A stretch of DNA of 64,000 nucleotides from Spiroplasma platyhelix PALS-1 (GCF_021496725.1 NZ_CP051215.1:186001-250000), one strand, 5' to 3'; shown: positions 1 through 11,336, counted from the stretch's first letter. Program-made: numbers and translations. Notes: generated by a model not told the origin, from the sequence alone.

Positions 1-922
1 AGGAAATGTTAAGACTCCTTTGATTGTGGCTTCTATTTCTTTAGTTTTGAATACAGTTCTAGTTTGTACGCTTTCACTACCCTATCAAGGTTCTCCTAAC
101 TTAGGGATTGAGGGACTAGCAATTAGTTTGATTACTTCAAGAGCAGTAGAATGTTTAATTTTTATTGGTTACTTAATTTATAAAAAACCAGAGTACGCGC
201 CAAATTGAAATATCTTTAAAATTAGTAAAGAACTACATTGAAACTATTTTAAAGCTTTCATTCCAATGTTTATTAATCAATTATTTTTTGGCTTGTCTCT
301 AATTATTCAAACGGTTATCTTTGCTTACTATGGTAGCACAACTGTTGTCGCAGCAACTAGTATCGTTTCAACCACAATGGCAATTTTCTATTCAACTTAT
401 CGGGGTTATAACGCCTTAGTTTCTTACTATGTCGGTCAGAATTTAGGTAAGGGTAAGTTAGCTTTGGCAAAAGAGAACGCCAAGAAAATTTTACAATTGG
501 TCTTTTTAATTTCAGTTGTGACAGCTTTAGTTATTTTAAGTTGTGCTTTCTGAGTACCAAGATTTTTATTTGTCAACTTAAGTGCTGAAGGATTGAGTCT
601 AGCAATTTGATATTTAGCATTTAGTGCGATTGGTTATTTTTTCTTTAATATGATGCAACCAATTTTTAGTTTCTTATATGCAGGAGGTTACACTTTAATT
701 GTTAGCATCACTGATTTGTGTTTAGTTTGAATTGTTGACATTTTTGTTACTTTTGCATTATTACAATGAACTCAAATGGATATTAAATATGTGATGATGA
801 TTTCTTGTCTAACAAAATCAATTGATTTTGCTGTTAGTTATGTTTTATATCGTGTTGTTCCTTGAAATAAAAAAATTATTAGTAAGAGTGAAATAAAATT
901 ACCAAAAGCAATTTTAGAATAA
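1..922 (+). CDS. MATE-family multidrug/cation exporter, C-terminal part (5' end outside window)
   Basis: The reading frame is open from the first bases and ends with TAA at 920-922, with TGA read as Trp. The visible ~306 residues form repeated hydrophobic helices. Near the start is GNVKTPLIVAS, which fits the G-x-x-K-T-P loop of MATE (NorM/DinF-type) exporters, and further on are YVGQNLGKGKLALAKENAKK and PIFSFLYAGG, also typical of the family. MATE proteins expel drugs or metabolites across the membrane in exchange for H+ or Na+. The substrate cannot be told from sequence. The N-terminal half lies outside the window. The family call is firm, the role inferred. Confidence 0.85.
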
Positions 923-955
923 AATTAAATAATATAAAATTTATTTTTGATTCTA

Positions 956-983
956 TTGTTAATTATTTTTAGAGGTATATAAT
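956..983 (+). promoter_or_regulatory. Promoter of the secreted-protein gene
   Basis: A -35 TTGTTA (956-961) and a perfect -10 TATAAT (978-983) are separated by 16 bp, about 60 bp before the ATG at 1043. No regulatory protein site is evident. Confidence 0.55.
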
Positions 984-1042
984 TTAATTTATATTCGTTT
1001 AATATTTTTAAAAATATTAAACTTTTGAGGGGGTATTAATTT

Positions 1043-1618
1043 ATGAAAAATTTATTAAGCGTTTTAGGAATTATTGCTATTGCTGGTAGCGCTCCAGCTG
1101 TATTGGTTAACAGTAATCAACAAAGTGAAAATTTTTCTCAACAGTATTATTGAAATGGTAGTCATAGTAATGAAGCACGTTCAGTAACAGCTTCACCTTC
1201 TGTAAATGGTGAAACAAATAGAAGCGTATTGACTTTAAATTTAGGAAGCCAAAAACCTAATTTTAGTTCTTTTTCTTTCAATGGTAATCATGATATTAAT
1301 TTAAGTTGGGGTGGCGACTCTTATGGTCCTTATAATGTCAATTTTGGTGGACTTGCATTTGGATCAAATAATAATGAAAAGGTTACTGAGGCTAACACTG
1401 ATGCCATAGATAAATATTCAACAATTGAAATTTTTAATGAAAGATATTCTTCTGGTTTAGCAAAACTTGATGCTACTATTTATTTTGGTTATACATGATA
1501 TTATGAATCTGGAAACTATTATTTTCAATTATTAGTAAATCAATTTGTTAATCCAATGAATTCTTTTTCTTCAGCAACTCTTGATATTAATTTAGGAGTA
1601 GGCGCAATTTTAAGTTAG
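1043..1618 (+). CDS. Small secreted protein with signal peptide, unknown function
   Basis: 191 residues. The start ATG follows GAGGGGG. The first ~23 residues (MKNLLSVLGIIAIAGSAPAV) make a signal peptide of the spiroplasma lipoprotein style, but no lipobox cysteine follows, so the product is probably secreted or held by an uncleaved anchor. The mature part is rich in Asn, Ser, Gly and aromatic residues (for example FNGNHDINLSWGG) and looks beta-rich. One internal TGA is read as Trp. It has its own promoter and terminator. I do not recognise a family. Confidence 0.7.
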
Positions 1619-1643
1619 AAAATTGCAAATAACAATTTAAAAT

Positions 1644-1678
1644 AAAAAAAATATCCTAATAAATTAGGATATTTTTTT
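1644..1678. terminator. Bidirectional intrinsic terminator
   Basis: A perfect 10-bp stem (ATATCCTAAT / ATTAGGATAT) with a 2-nt loop, A-run on the left and T-run on the right, lies between convergent genes and serves both strands. The stop codon of the minus-strand gene lies inside it. Confidence 0.85.
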
Positions 1679-3104
1679 ATATTGTCAATTGATTTCAATT
1701 TTCTAAAGCATCAGGACTATAGTAGTCTTTAAGATCTTTAGCTACTAAATAATTTGCCAGTTGATAGATACTTTGTTTCACTAAAAAACTTACCCCACCA
1801 AAGCCACTATCAGGGTTTAGATAGTGGTTAAAATCATCGCTTCATAGTGAATCATTATGGTAGCTGGGCATGTAAACATTAGATCTTGCTTGAATGTCAC
1901 TTAATTGTTTTAAAAAACGAGGATCTTTAGTTTGATCTAAAAGATTAAAGATAACATCATTATTGTATTCTTTAATGAAAGACAAAATATCAGTGTTGGT
2001 GTATAAATAGTTGTTGTCATATTCAATTGCTGTAGTTTTGCTAAATGGTTTTACTAAAAGAACAGGGAAAGCTCTGGTGAAACTAGGATATTTCTTTTCA
2101 ATTGTAACTATATCTTGATAGTCAATCCCAGTATGGTTGTATGCTGAATTAGCAATAGGTAGACTACCTGTTCCATTGTTACCATGATCAGAATTGATAA
2201 CAATCATTGTGTTGTCGTAGATGTTATTTGCTTTTAAATAACTAATAAAATTGTTGATTTTTGTAACAAAGCCTGTTGTTGATTTATAAATGTTTTCAAT
2301 TGTAACATTAGAAGTTTGATAGTTACCAAATTGATCCATAACAGTTGGACTATGGTTGCTTTCATTCATAATTGTCATAAATTTATTATTTTCAGTATCT
2401 TGAATCTTACAATGACTTAGATACTCACTAATTGAAATAAAGTTAGCGTTGCTGCTTTTTAAAAAGAATTGATTAGGTAGATTTATCTTTTTATATAAGT
2501 TAGGATATTGGTAGTAAAGTAAACGAGTAACATCATTGGAGTTAATTGCTTTTAAGTTATATTCTTTAAAATCAGATTCTAATGTTTCTCAATTTGAATC
2601 TCAGTATGATTTATTTGAATTATAGTTATAGTACTGATTGCCTATAGCACTTAAGTCTCAGTTGCTTTGACCAAAAGCGCTTATTAAAATATTCATTGCA
2701 TTTTTCATATAGTCTTTAAATTTAATACTTTCAATTTCTGCTGGACCATGATTTTTATAATAAGGATTAAAATCATATCCGCCAAAAATATTAGGAACAG
2801 AAGCATTGGTTCCTCAATTGGTTGAAATAACATTTAAATAATTAGTGAATCCAGAAAAATTATTAGCCATTTCTGGGTTAGATTGTAAAATTGAAGTCAC
2901 ATCAAATCCAGTTGTCATGTCAATCATAATATAAACAACATTCTTTTTATTCTTTGAAAGAGTCATAGTTGCTTCAACTTTAGCAAAGGTGTTAAAAGGA
3001 TAGCGATAAGGACTAAATATAGTGCTAACAGCTATTATAATGATAGTTAAAATAATAAGAAAGATAAAAAATGGAATTAGAATTAAATTTCAAGATTTTT
3101 TCAT
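1677..3104 (-). CDS. Membrane-anchored alkaline-phosphatase/sulfatase superfamily ectoenzyme (LTA-synthase-like)
   Basis: 475 residues. One N-terminal transmembrane helix (about residues 5-30) precedes a large extracellular domain. The domain opens with VVYIMIDMTTGFDVTSI, which resembles the metal-binding Asp plus Thr-nucleophile region of the sulfatase/alkaline phosphatase fold. It later has SDHGNNGTG, the family's conserved Asp-His metal pair, followed by a conserved His region. Length and order fit LTA-synthase-like or sulfatase-like phosphotransferases, but the usual five-helix LtaS membrane domain is absent. The start follows AAGGAAATTATTG. The substrate is unknown, since Mollicutes have no wall teichoic acid. 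It may act on a glycolipid headgroup or host glycan (inference). Confidence 0.7.
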
Positions 3105-3264
3105 CAATAATTTCCTTTAGCAAAAGTTTATGTCTATATTATAAGGAATTTTATTATAAAAAAACATTTAAAGAAATGTTATAATCTTGTTTTTTACAAT
3201 TAAAAAGGTAAAATAGTATCATACTATTATCATGAGTATCAATATAAAAGAGTAAAATTAAATT

Positions 3265-3440
3265 GTTAATATAGAGACTTAATGGTTGGTGGAAATTAAG
3301 CAAAGTTTAGTTTGAAGGTAGTTTATATTGTTGACAAAATTAATAAACTAATTGAGTGCTTCAATATTTAAAATATTGAAGAATTAGGATGGTACCGCGT
3401 TAAATAACGTTCCTAAATTATTTTTTAGGAACATTTTTTA
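3265..3440 (+). promoter_or_regulatory. T-box leader controlling valS
   Basis: The leader has the Stem I landmarks AGAGA (3273-3277) and a CTTAAT...ATTAAG arm enclosing GGTTGGTGGAAA. A probable specifier codon GTA (Val) lies at 3318-3320 after GAAG. The T-box proper is AGGATGGTACCGCG (3386-3399). Its TGGT would pair with an ACCA 3' end of uncharged tRNA-Val. A terminator hairpin follows at 3409-3432. T-box leaders read through when the cognate tRNA is uncharged. The specifier assignment is my reading of the loop and is less certain than the T-box itself. Confidence 0.9.
3409..3438 (+). terminator. T-box transcription terminator
   Basis: GTTCCTAAA (3409-3417) pairs with TTTAGGAAC (3424-3432), followed by a T-run. 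The left arm overlaps the antiterminator region, as expected for a T-box switch. valS begins 18 bp further on. Confidence 0.8.
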
Positions 3441-3455
3441 TGAAGGAGTAAAAAA

Positions 3456-6074
3456 ATGGAAACAAAATACAATCATAAGACAATTGAAGCAAAGAGCTAT
3501 CAAAAGTGACTGGATGAAAAATTGTTTGTTGCTAGTGCTGAAAGTAAAAAGCCTAAATTTTGTATTGTTTTACCACCTCCAAACATAACAGGACAATTAC
3601 ATTTAGGTCACGCTTGAGATGGAACAATTCAAGATGCTTTAATTAGATATAAACGTCTACAAGGTTTTGAAACACTTTTTGTTCCAGGAATTGATCATGC
3701 TGGGATTGCTACTCAAGTTAAGGTGCTTGAAGAAATTAAAAAAATACAACCTGATGTTTGAAAGAATTTAGATCAAAAAACATTTTTTGATTATGCTTGA
3801 AAATGAAAAGATAAGTACTATCAGGTTATTCATGAACAGTGAGCCAACCTTGGATTGTCGTTAGACTATACAAGAGAAAAATTTACTTTAGATCAAGATG
3901 TTAGTCAAGCAGTAAGAAAAGTTTTTGTTGACTTATACAACAAAAAATTGATCTATCAAGGAACAAAAATTGTTAATTGAGATCCTTTATTGAAAACAGC
4001 AATTTCTAATATTGAAGTAAACTATCAAGAAGTTAAGGGAAAATTATATTACTTAAAATACTATCTAGAAGATAAGTCTTCTTATCTTGTTGTTGCAACA
4101 ACAAGACCAGAAACAATGTTTGCTGATCAAGCATTAGTTGTCAATAGTAAAGATGAAAGATATCAAAAATTTGTTAACAAGAAAGTAATTAATCCAGCTA
4201 ATCAAGGATTGATTCCAATCATTAGTGATGATTATGTTGATGTTAGTTTTGCGACAGGAATTATGAAATGTACTCCAGGGCATGATTTTAATGACTATCA
4301 AATTGGTTTGAATCATAAGTTAGCAATGCCAATTTGTTTAGATGAAGCAGGAGTAGTGAACCAATTAGGTGGTAAGTATGCTGGTCAAGATCGTTTTCTT
4401 TGCCGTAAAAATTTAATTTCTGATTTACAGAAAATACAACTAGTAGAAAAAATTGAAGAGTATGTTCATCAAGTAGGTTATTCAGAAAGAACTAATGTGG
4501 TTGTTGAACCTTATTTATCAAAGCAATGATTTATTAACATGAATCCAGTAGCTCAGATGATTTTGAAGAATCAAGCAGATGAAAAAGATAAAGTAGATTT
4601 TTTCCCAGAATTTTTTGAAGAACAACTATTAAAATGAGTAAATAATATTCAAGATTGATGTATCTCTCGACAATTATGATGAGGACATCGTATTCCTGTT
4701 TGATATCATAAGCAAACTAAAGAAGTTTATGTTGGCGTTGAAGCACCAAATAATGTTGCTGATTATGAGCAAGAAACAGATGTTTTAGATACATGATTTT
4801 CAAGTGCTTTATGACCTTTACTAACTTTAAATTGACCTAATGAAGATGCTGTTGAATTTAAGAATTTCTATCCAATAAATGTTTTAGTTACAGCGTATGA
4901 TATTTTATTTTTCTGAGTTGTGCGAATGATGTTTATGGGCTTAGAGTTCACAGCGACTAAACCTTTTCAACATGTTTTGATTCATGGGTTGATTCGTGAT
5001 GAGCAAGGTAGAAAAATGTCAAAATCATTAAATAATGGGATTGATCCAATTGCCGTCATTGATGAGTATGGTGCCGATGCTTTGCGTTATTTTTTAATTA
5101 GCAATTCTGCACCAGGACAAGACTTACGTTTTAGTAAAATTAAAATTGAAGCAGCTTGAAATTTAATTAACAAGTTATGAAATGCAGCAAGATATGTTTT
5201 ATTAAACTTACCTGAAGATTTTAATTATCAATTTGATGCAAATGCTGTTAAATTTAGTTTTATTGATCAATGAGTGCTAACAGAATTAAATCAATTGATT
5301 AGTAAAGTTGAAAAAAGTATGGATGAGTTTGATTTTATTAGTGTTAGTCATGAGTTATCAAATTTCATTTGAAATCAATATTGTTCGTGATACATTGAAT
5401 TGAGTAAAGTTAACTTACAAAATAAAGAGTTAGCTGTTGCTTCAATCAGTACTTTAATTTATGTTTTGAAACAAGTCATCATCATGTTACATCCATTTTT
5501 ACCTTTTGTAACAGAAGAGATTTATCAAAAAATGAAGTATCAATCAAGTATTTTATTAGAAAACTATCCAAAAGTTGAAAGTTATAATTTTGAATGTAAT
5601 GCTGAAGTATTTGTTAAAAATTTGATTGAGATTATTTCTGCAGTAAGAGAAATTCGTAATCAATTTGGTTTAGCTTTTAAAACTAAACTAGATTTACATA
5701 TTATTTCAGATCAAGATTTATTTAAAGCAGAAAAAGATCAATTAAATAAATATTTATTAAAATTAACAAATAGTGAAATTGTTAGCATTGACATTGCTTC
5801 TTTTACTAAAGAAAAGAAAATTAGTAAAATTATTAGTAATGCTGTTGTTGAAATTAAAACTGAATTAGCAGTGGACAAAGATAAAGAACTAGTAAAATTT
5901 AAAAAACAATTAGATAAAATCACACTTGAAATTGAAAAATGTGAAATCCTTTTAAATAATCAACAATTTATTAGCAAAGCTGCACCAGAAAAAGTTAAAT
6001 TTCAACAAGAAAAATTAGCGCAAAATCAAAAGCAAAAGGAATTAATTTTACGAAAAATCAAAGAATTAAGTTAA
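3456..6074 (+). CDS. valS: Valyl-tRNA synthetase
   Basis: 872 residues, the normal length for class Ia ValRS. It attaches valine to tRNA-Val in the cytoplasm. The signature [13 protein letters not shown] (HIGH-type motif, residues about 40-51) and KMSKS (about 520-524) are both present. The editing domain shows [15 protein letters not shown] and a downstream [12 protein letters not shown]. The C-terminus is a Lys-rich coiled-coil arm typical of ValRS. AAGGAG lies 8 nt before the ATG. Many Trp codons are TGA, including inside conserved motifs. Expression is governed by the T-box immediately upstream. The call is secure. Confidence 0.98.
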
Positions 6075-6111
6075 AAAAATATTAATGTTATAATTGCTTT
6101 GAGGTGGAATA

Positions 6112-7062
6112 ATGTTCGTCTTTTATGGCCTAGATAATTTTTTACTTAATCAAACAGTGAACATTTATTTGAAAATGAATCATCTGACTGATCAACCAAA
6201 TCAGGATGTACATGAAAATGATGCAGTTGTTTCTTACTACTTAGAACCAGAGTATTTTCAACTAACAATGGAAAAAATTCTGAACGAAGTTAGTAGTTTA
6301 GATTTGTTTAACAATAAAAAAATTATTATTATCAATGATTATTATTTAACTTTGAATAGCGATTTAGCATTGGTTGAAAAGTTTATTACTAAACTGCAAC
6401 AATTTAAAAATGATAACCTTGTTATCATTAAAATGTTGACTAAAAAATTAAATCCACAATTTTTCAAAGCTAAAATTGAATCAATTTTTGTTGAATCATA
6501 TAATAAAGAACAATTAAAAAAATGAATTATTAATAAAAATTTAGAATATAAAATTAAGTTTGCAGAAAATGCACTTGATGCAGTTGTGACAATGTTTCCT
6601 AATTCTTTAAGTATTATTGACAATGAATTGAAGCAATTGCAACAATTAAATCAATCTATTGATGTAGAACGAATTAGAAAACTTAGCAGTAAATATTTTG
6701 CTTTTAATCCCTATCAATTAATTAATTTATGATTGCATAAAGATTATGTAACATTTTGATTTCACTATCATTCTTACTGAGAAAAAATTAAGTATGATAA
6801 GTTAAATTTATTTTTAATTGCAACCTATCAATTAGAGTTAATTAGAAACATTAAATTGCTTTTGCAAGATGGTTGTTCTGAATACGAAATTGGTGTCAAA
6901 CTAAATATTTCAATGCTGCAGATTAAAAGTTTATTAAAGTGCCAATTAGAAATCAAAGAGATCAATCAATTATTAGTTAAGGCACATGAGTTTGATTTTA
7001 AGGTAAAAAGTGGAAAATTAGCAAAAAATCTCGCAATTGATATATTTTTTTGCAAAATTTAA
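6112..7062 (+). CDS. holA: DNA polymerase III delta subunit (clamp loader)
   Basis: 316 residues, with the length and overall character of HolA/YqeN. The N-terminus MFVFYGLDNFLLNQTVN matches the delta-subunit opening (Y/F-G-x-D-x-F-L) used in place of a true P-loop. Later segments are helical and Lys/Gln-rich, with a weakly conserved collar domain. Delta opens the beta clamp during loading in DNA replication. The neighbourhood supports this: rpsT, a common holA neighbour in Firmicutes, lies 1.5 kb away. It starts after GAGGTGG, 37 bp after valS, and is probably co-transcribed with it. Confidence 0.8.
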
Positions 7063-7098
7063 GATATAATAATATAGTTATTATAAAGAGGTGAAGAG

Positions 7099-8538
7099 AT
7101 GAGTAAAAAAGACGACTTATTAAATAATAACGAGGATAAGAAAAAAGAAATAAAACCAAGAAAAAAGAAAACTGAGCAAGCAGTAGTATTAAAAGATGAA
7201 ATTAAAGAATCAAATATTGATCAAGATCAATATTTAAATAAAGATGAAATTATTACCGTTGAATTATATAATGAAATTTTAAGCACTCTTTTTAATAGTT
7301 TAAGTAATCCAATTGTCAGAAATGAAATTAAAGTTAATGAAAATATTTTAAAATATACTGAATTACAAATTTCTAATTTGTTCTTTTTAGAAACAGCATT
7401 AAGTAAAAAACTAACAGGTCAAAAAATGGCAAAAGAATTTTTACAATTAACTGCTAACATTACTGACTTAGCTTTATCAATTAGCAAAAGTCCTAAAAAG
7501 ACAAGAATTGATATTTTAGAAGATCGTAATTTATTAATTGTAACTATTGTTAATAGTTGTAAAGGTGTTGAACGTGAAAGTTTAGAAAAAGTTCGCACTG
7601 TTGATTCAGCAGCTTTAAAAGGTTTAAATGATCAAATTTCTGCTCTAAGTAATTTTACTAGTGAAGAAAAAAGCAATACTGCAGATCAACCTGTTTTCAA
7701 TCAAGATAGTAATTCAGAAAATACTAACAATCAAGTTGAAAATAATAATTTAAATAATACTAATATTAGAGATTTAAATAACAATATGGCAAACTTAACA
7801 AAATTAGGTGTGTTGCCACAGCATCCTGCTTCAAGCCCTAATTTTTATCCATACTTGACTAAACCTGGAATTGTTCCAAACTTGAAGAAAGCTTTAGCAG
7901 GATTATTGATTCTTTCAAATTTATTTATTATCATTACAATAATTATTTCATCATTTGTTAAGGGTCCACTTACAATTGATATTAATAAAGAACCAGTTGA
8001 TTTTGTTTTAAGTCAAACAAATAATTGACTTATCTTAATCATGACAATAATCTTATATTTTTCATTTGCGTATATTTTTATTAGACCAACAAAAATTTTA
8101 AGAGAAAAATATCGTATTTCTTTCTTTATGTTAGGTTTATTATTCTTTTGATTAATTGTGACAATGTCTTATTTCTTTTGAGAAGTAAGTGATAATTATT
8201 ATCAAAACTTTTTCCTATCTGTAGTAAAAAAAGAAGACTTAAATCCTGACGTTGTTAAGCATTTGAAAGCTTTACCTAACTTTAAAGTATTTAAAATTTT
8301 TGCTATTATCACTTCTGCTATTTGTATCCTACCTTTACTTCTTGTTTTAGTGTTGATCTTAATCAATCCAAGAGTTGATCGTAACAAGGTTATGAGAGCT
8401 AATGTTGAGTATCAAAATGCAATTAATGCTGCTTTGAATGGTAAAAAATATGACATAGATCAAAGTTTATTTGATCATGATGAACCAGCAAATAAAGACA
8501 AGAAAAGAAGAAAAGCTAACTTTAGTGGTCGATTCTAA
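7099..8538 (+). CDS. Multi-pass membrane protein with long cytoplasmic N-terminal region, unknown
   Basis: 479 residues with TGA as Trp. The first ~250 are soluble: a Lys-rich start, a helical middle (about 50-190) and an Asn/Ser-rich linker (about 200-240). Four hydrophobic helices follow (roughly 265-290, 308-325, 340-360 and 395-420), and the tail is Lys/Arg-rich. It starts 36 bp after holA behind AGAGGTGAAGAG, so it is probably in the valS-holA unit. I recognise no family. The layout suggests a cytoplasmic domain tethered to the membrane. Confidence 0.65.
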
Positions 8539-8561
8539 CAACAAAACAAAATAGTTTAAAT

Positions 8562-8595
8562 AAAAAAAATAGTTCTTAAACAGAACTATTTTTTT
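8562..8595. terminator. Bidirectional terminator between convergent genes
   Basis: An AATAGTTCT / AGAACTATT stem is flanked by an A-run and a T-run. It serves the plus-strand membrane-protein gene and minus-strand rpsT, and overlaps the end of rpsT. Confidence 0.8.
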
Positions 8596-8858
8596 GCTTC
8601 TAAGCTTTTATTATATTTAGTCATCATTCTAGCTTTTTTGTTAGCTGCTTTGTTAGCATGGAAAACACCTTTGCTAACTCCTTTATCCATTAAGCTACAA
8701 AATTCGTTTACTAAAGAACCTGCTGATTCTGAGTGAGCATTAATTGCTGCAATTGCTTTATTGTAAGCAGTTTTTACTTTGCTTTTATAGCTTTTATTGA
8801 TTTGATGATCTTTTTCATTAGTTTTAATTCTTTTAATTTGTGATTTAATATTTGCCAT
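8586..8858 (-). CDS. rpsT: 30S ribosomal protein S20
   Basis: 90 residues, basic and all-helical, beginning MANIKSQIKRIKTNEK as in S20. HANKAANKKARM matches the conserved H-x-N-x-A-x-x-K-x-R segment near the C-terminus. It binds 16S rRNA in the small subunit body. AAGGAG lies 7 nt before the ATG, and a good promoter lies 55 bp further upstream. Monocistronic. Confidence 0.96.
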   Translation of the reverse strand: MANIKSQIKRIKTNEKDHQINKSYKSKVKTAYNKAIAAINAHSESAGSLVNEFCSLMDKGVSKGVFHANKAANKKARMMTKYNKSLEAKK

Positions 8859-8912
8859 TATTTTCTCCTTGTTTAATCTTTAAGTTTTATTTAAGTTTTT
8901 AAAACAAAAGTA

Positions 8913-8941
8913 ATTATAGCAAATAACTTCAGATTTTGTAA
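8913..8941 (-). promoter_or_regulatory. rpsT promoter
   Basis: On the minus strand, TTACAA and TATAAT are separated by 17 bp and lie about 55 bp before the rpsT start. Confidence 0.6.
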
Positions 8942-9088
8942 GAGAATCTCAGGATTTTTCTTTCATAATTTTAAATTGAATTTAATAAAATCTTGACTGA
9001 TAAACGAAATTGTAATAGTAATATCAAATAAAAAAGTATAAGATAACTATTGTGATTTAAAGAAAAAAAGAAAGGATAATAATTATAT

Positions 9089-10297
9089 ATGAATTTAATT
9101 TTACAATCTGATGTTAGCGATGCAGTTGTCAATACACTTAAAAGTTGAGGATTTTGAAGTGCTATTATCGCAACAATTGTTGTCATTGGACTGGGTTTTC
9201 TTTTAACAAGAAAAAACATCTTAAAAAAAGAATGAGATAAAGTTTTAATTAAAATGGTTATGATTATTGGTCTACCGGCATTAGCTTTACAAGGATTCTT
9301 AACTGATATTACATTAAAGCAATTAACATCTGAAGGTTTTGTACTGCTAACAGGATTCTTATTCTATGGAATTATGGTTTTTGGTGCTCGATTATTTTAT
9401 TTAAAATATGATAAGGATATTCAAGATACTCTAACTATGTGTACTGCCTTAGCATCAACAACATTTTTTGGAATTCCAATTGTTAGAGAATTATTTGGAG
9501 ATGGTTCTTTAATTACTGCTAACATGTTCAATGTCCCATATCGAATTTTCCTATATTCTTTAGGATTTATGATTATGTCACAAAAGCATATTGGTGCAGC
9601 ACTTTCAAGAAAAGAAAAGAAGGCAATGGAATTGCTTGCAATTCCAAATAAAGAAAAAAATCCAGAAGGATACGCGAAATATCAAGAGAAGAAAATAGTG
9701 CAAAGAAATACAAATTTAAAGAATATTTTTTTAAATCCAATTTTAATTTGTACTTTTGTTGGACTTTTTATTTGAATTACGCAGTTGATTCCTGGGATTA
9801 ATTGTGTGCCTGGTAAACCATTTGGTTCAACAACTGATTTTTCACCATTAAGAATTGATTTATTGTTTCCACCAATTGCGAAAATTCTTTCAGTAGTAGC
9901 TGCAATTTGTACTCCTTTAGTTTGAGTGGCAATTGGAATGCAACTAGCTGCAGGAGATTTTAAAAAAGCAATGCGCTCAAAAACAGTATGATATGCTTCA
10001 ATTATGAAAGTAGTTGTTGCACCAACAATTATTTTATGTCTAACATGTATTATTGCTGCAATTGCATTTGCTGGTCGTGGTAATGAACCAGCAATGACAG
10101 CAACAGCATTAGGAGTATTAGTGATTATGACAGCAACTCCACCAGCAAGTGTTGTAGTATCATACGCTATTGCATATGACAAAGAACCACAATTAGCTTC
10201 TAATTTAACATTAGTATCGACACTGCTATCAATTATTACTTTACCAATTTGAGTTATTATTGTTACTGCGATTGGAGCAACTCCATTATTTGGATAG
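9089..10297 (+). CDS. AEC-family permease (auxin efflux carrier/malate-type transporter)
   Basis: 402 residues with about ten hydrophobic helices in two halves. The first half carries MIIGLPALALQGFL and a Thr/Ala-rich segment (CTALASTTFFGIPIVRELFG). The second half ends in VIMTATPPASVVVSYAIAYDKEP, the AEC signature loop. A hydrophilic insert (about 160-205) separates the halves. AEC members move organic acids such as malate, citrate or lactate. The stop codon abuts the RBS of the D-lactate dehydrogenase gene, so the two are translationally coupled. A role in lactate or malate exchange is therefore likely (inference). Confidence 0.82.
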
Positions 10298-10306
10298 GTG
10301 AATAGA

Positions 10307-11317
10307 ATGGCAATTAAAATTGTATGTTATGGTGTAAGAGATACTGAAAAAGAATTCTTTACATCATTAAATGAAAAATTTGGATACGAATTAGTATTGG
10401 TAGAAGAATTATTAACACATGATAATATCAACACTGCACAAGGTGCTCAAGCAGTAATGTTGCGAGCAAACTGTGTTGCTGATAAACAAAATTTAGATAA
10501 GATGAAAGAATTTGGTATTAAATATGTCCTAACAAGAACAGTAGGAGTCAACCATATTGATGTTGATTATGGTGATCAATTAGGATTTAAAATGGCTCGA
10601 GTACCATTTTATTCTCCCAATGCTGTTAGTGAGTTAGCTGTAGCTTTAGCAGTTGGATTTCTAAGAAATACTTTCTACATGGCTAATAAAATGAGACAGA
10701 AAAACTTTAAAGTTGATGATTTCATGTTTGCTAAGGAAATTAGAAATTCAACAATTGGTGTGATTGGAACGGGAAGAATTGGAATGGAAGCTGCTAAGGC
10801 TTTTAAAGGAATGGGCGCTAAAGTTTTGGGATATGATATTTATCCTAATGATGCTAACAAAGCAATTTTAGATTATGTTTCATTAGATGAGTTACTTGCT
10901 CAAAGTGATTTGATTACTTTACACTCACCATATATTCCAGGTCAAAATGATAATATGATTAATAAAGATACAATTGCAAAAATGAAAAAAAGTGCAATTA
11001 TCATCAATGCTGCAAGAGGTGAATTAATTAATCCTGAAGACTTACTAGCAGCAATTAAGTCAGGACATATTAAAGGTGCAGCCTTAGATACTTTACAAAA
11101 TGAAAGTCAAATTTTCTTTAAAGATTTTGAAGGTAGAGAACTACCAATTAAAGTTTATGAAGAACTTCATCAATTCTATCCAAGAGTGATCTTCACTCCT
11201 CATGTGGGTAGTTATACTGATGAAGCTGTCAAGAATATGGTTGAAACATCATATGAAAATTTAGCAGAATTTGAAAAATCGGGACAATGTAAGAATATTG
11301 TTAGCACTAAAAAATAG
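10307..11317 (+). CDS. D-lactate dehydrogenase (D-2-hydroxyacid dehydrogenase family)
   Basis: 336 residues. Rossmann motif GVIGTGRIG (about 148-156); the catalytic Arg lies in NAARGELI, with the Glu and His (TPHVGSY) further on. TVGVNHIDVDYGDQLGFKMARVP is characteristic of the D-LDH branch, which makes D-lactate from pyruvate and NADH. An in-frame GTG lies three codons earlier, but AGGTG is correctly spaced for ATG 10307. Spiroplasmas usually carry an L-LDH gene; a D-specific enzyme here is notable but not unprecedented. It recycles NADH from glycolysis. Confidence 0.88.
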   Translation: MAIKIVCYGVRDTEKEFFTSLNEKFGYELVLVEELLTHDNINTAQGAQAVMLRANCVADKQNLDKMKEFGIKYVLTRTVGVNHIDVDYGDQLGFKMARVPFYSPNAVSELAVALAVGFLRNTFYMANKMRQKNFKVDDFMFAKEIRNSTIGVIGTGRIGMEAAKAFKGMGAKVLGYDIYPNDANKAILDYVSLDELLAQSDLITLHSPYIPGQNDNMINKDTIAKMKKSAIIINAARGELINPEDLLAAIKSGHIKGAALDTLQNESQIFFKDFEGRELPIKVYEELHQFYPRVIFTPHVGSYTDEAVKNMVETSYENLAEFEKSGQCKNIVSTKK

Positions 11318-11336
11318 TCTCTTCGAGACTATTTTT
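11311..11336 (+). terminator. Terminator after D-lactate dehydrogenase gene
   Basis: AATAGTCTC / GAGACTATT with a 3-nt loop is followed by T5. The stop codon of the dehydrogenase gene lies in the left arm. Confidence 0.85.

Noticed and set aside
3188-3220. Promoter before the valS T-box
   Set aside because: TTGTTT and TAAAAT are only 15 bp apart and other combinations are no better, so the start was left open.
9682-10182. Long minus-strand ORF inside the AEC permease
   Set aside because: It is a shadow of the permease: low-complexity reading, no RBS, and the plus frame has family motifs.
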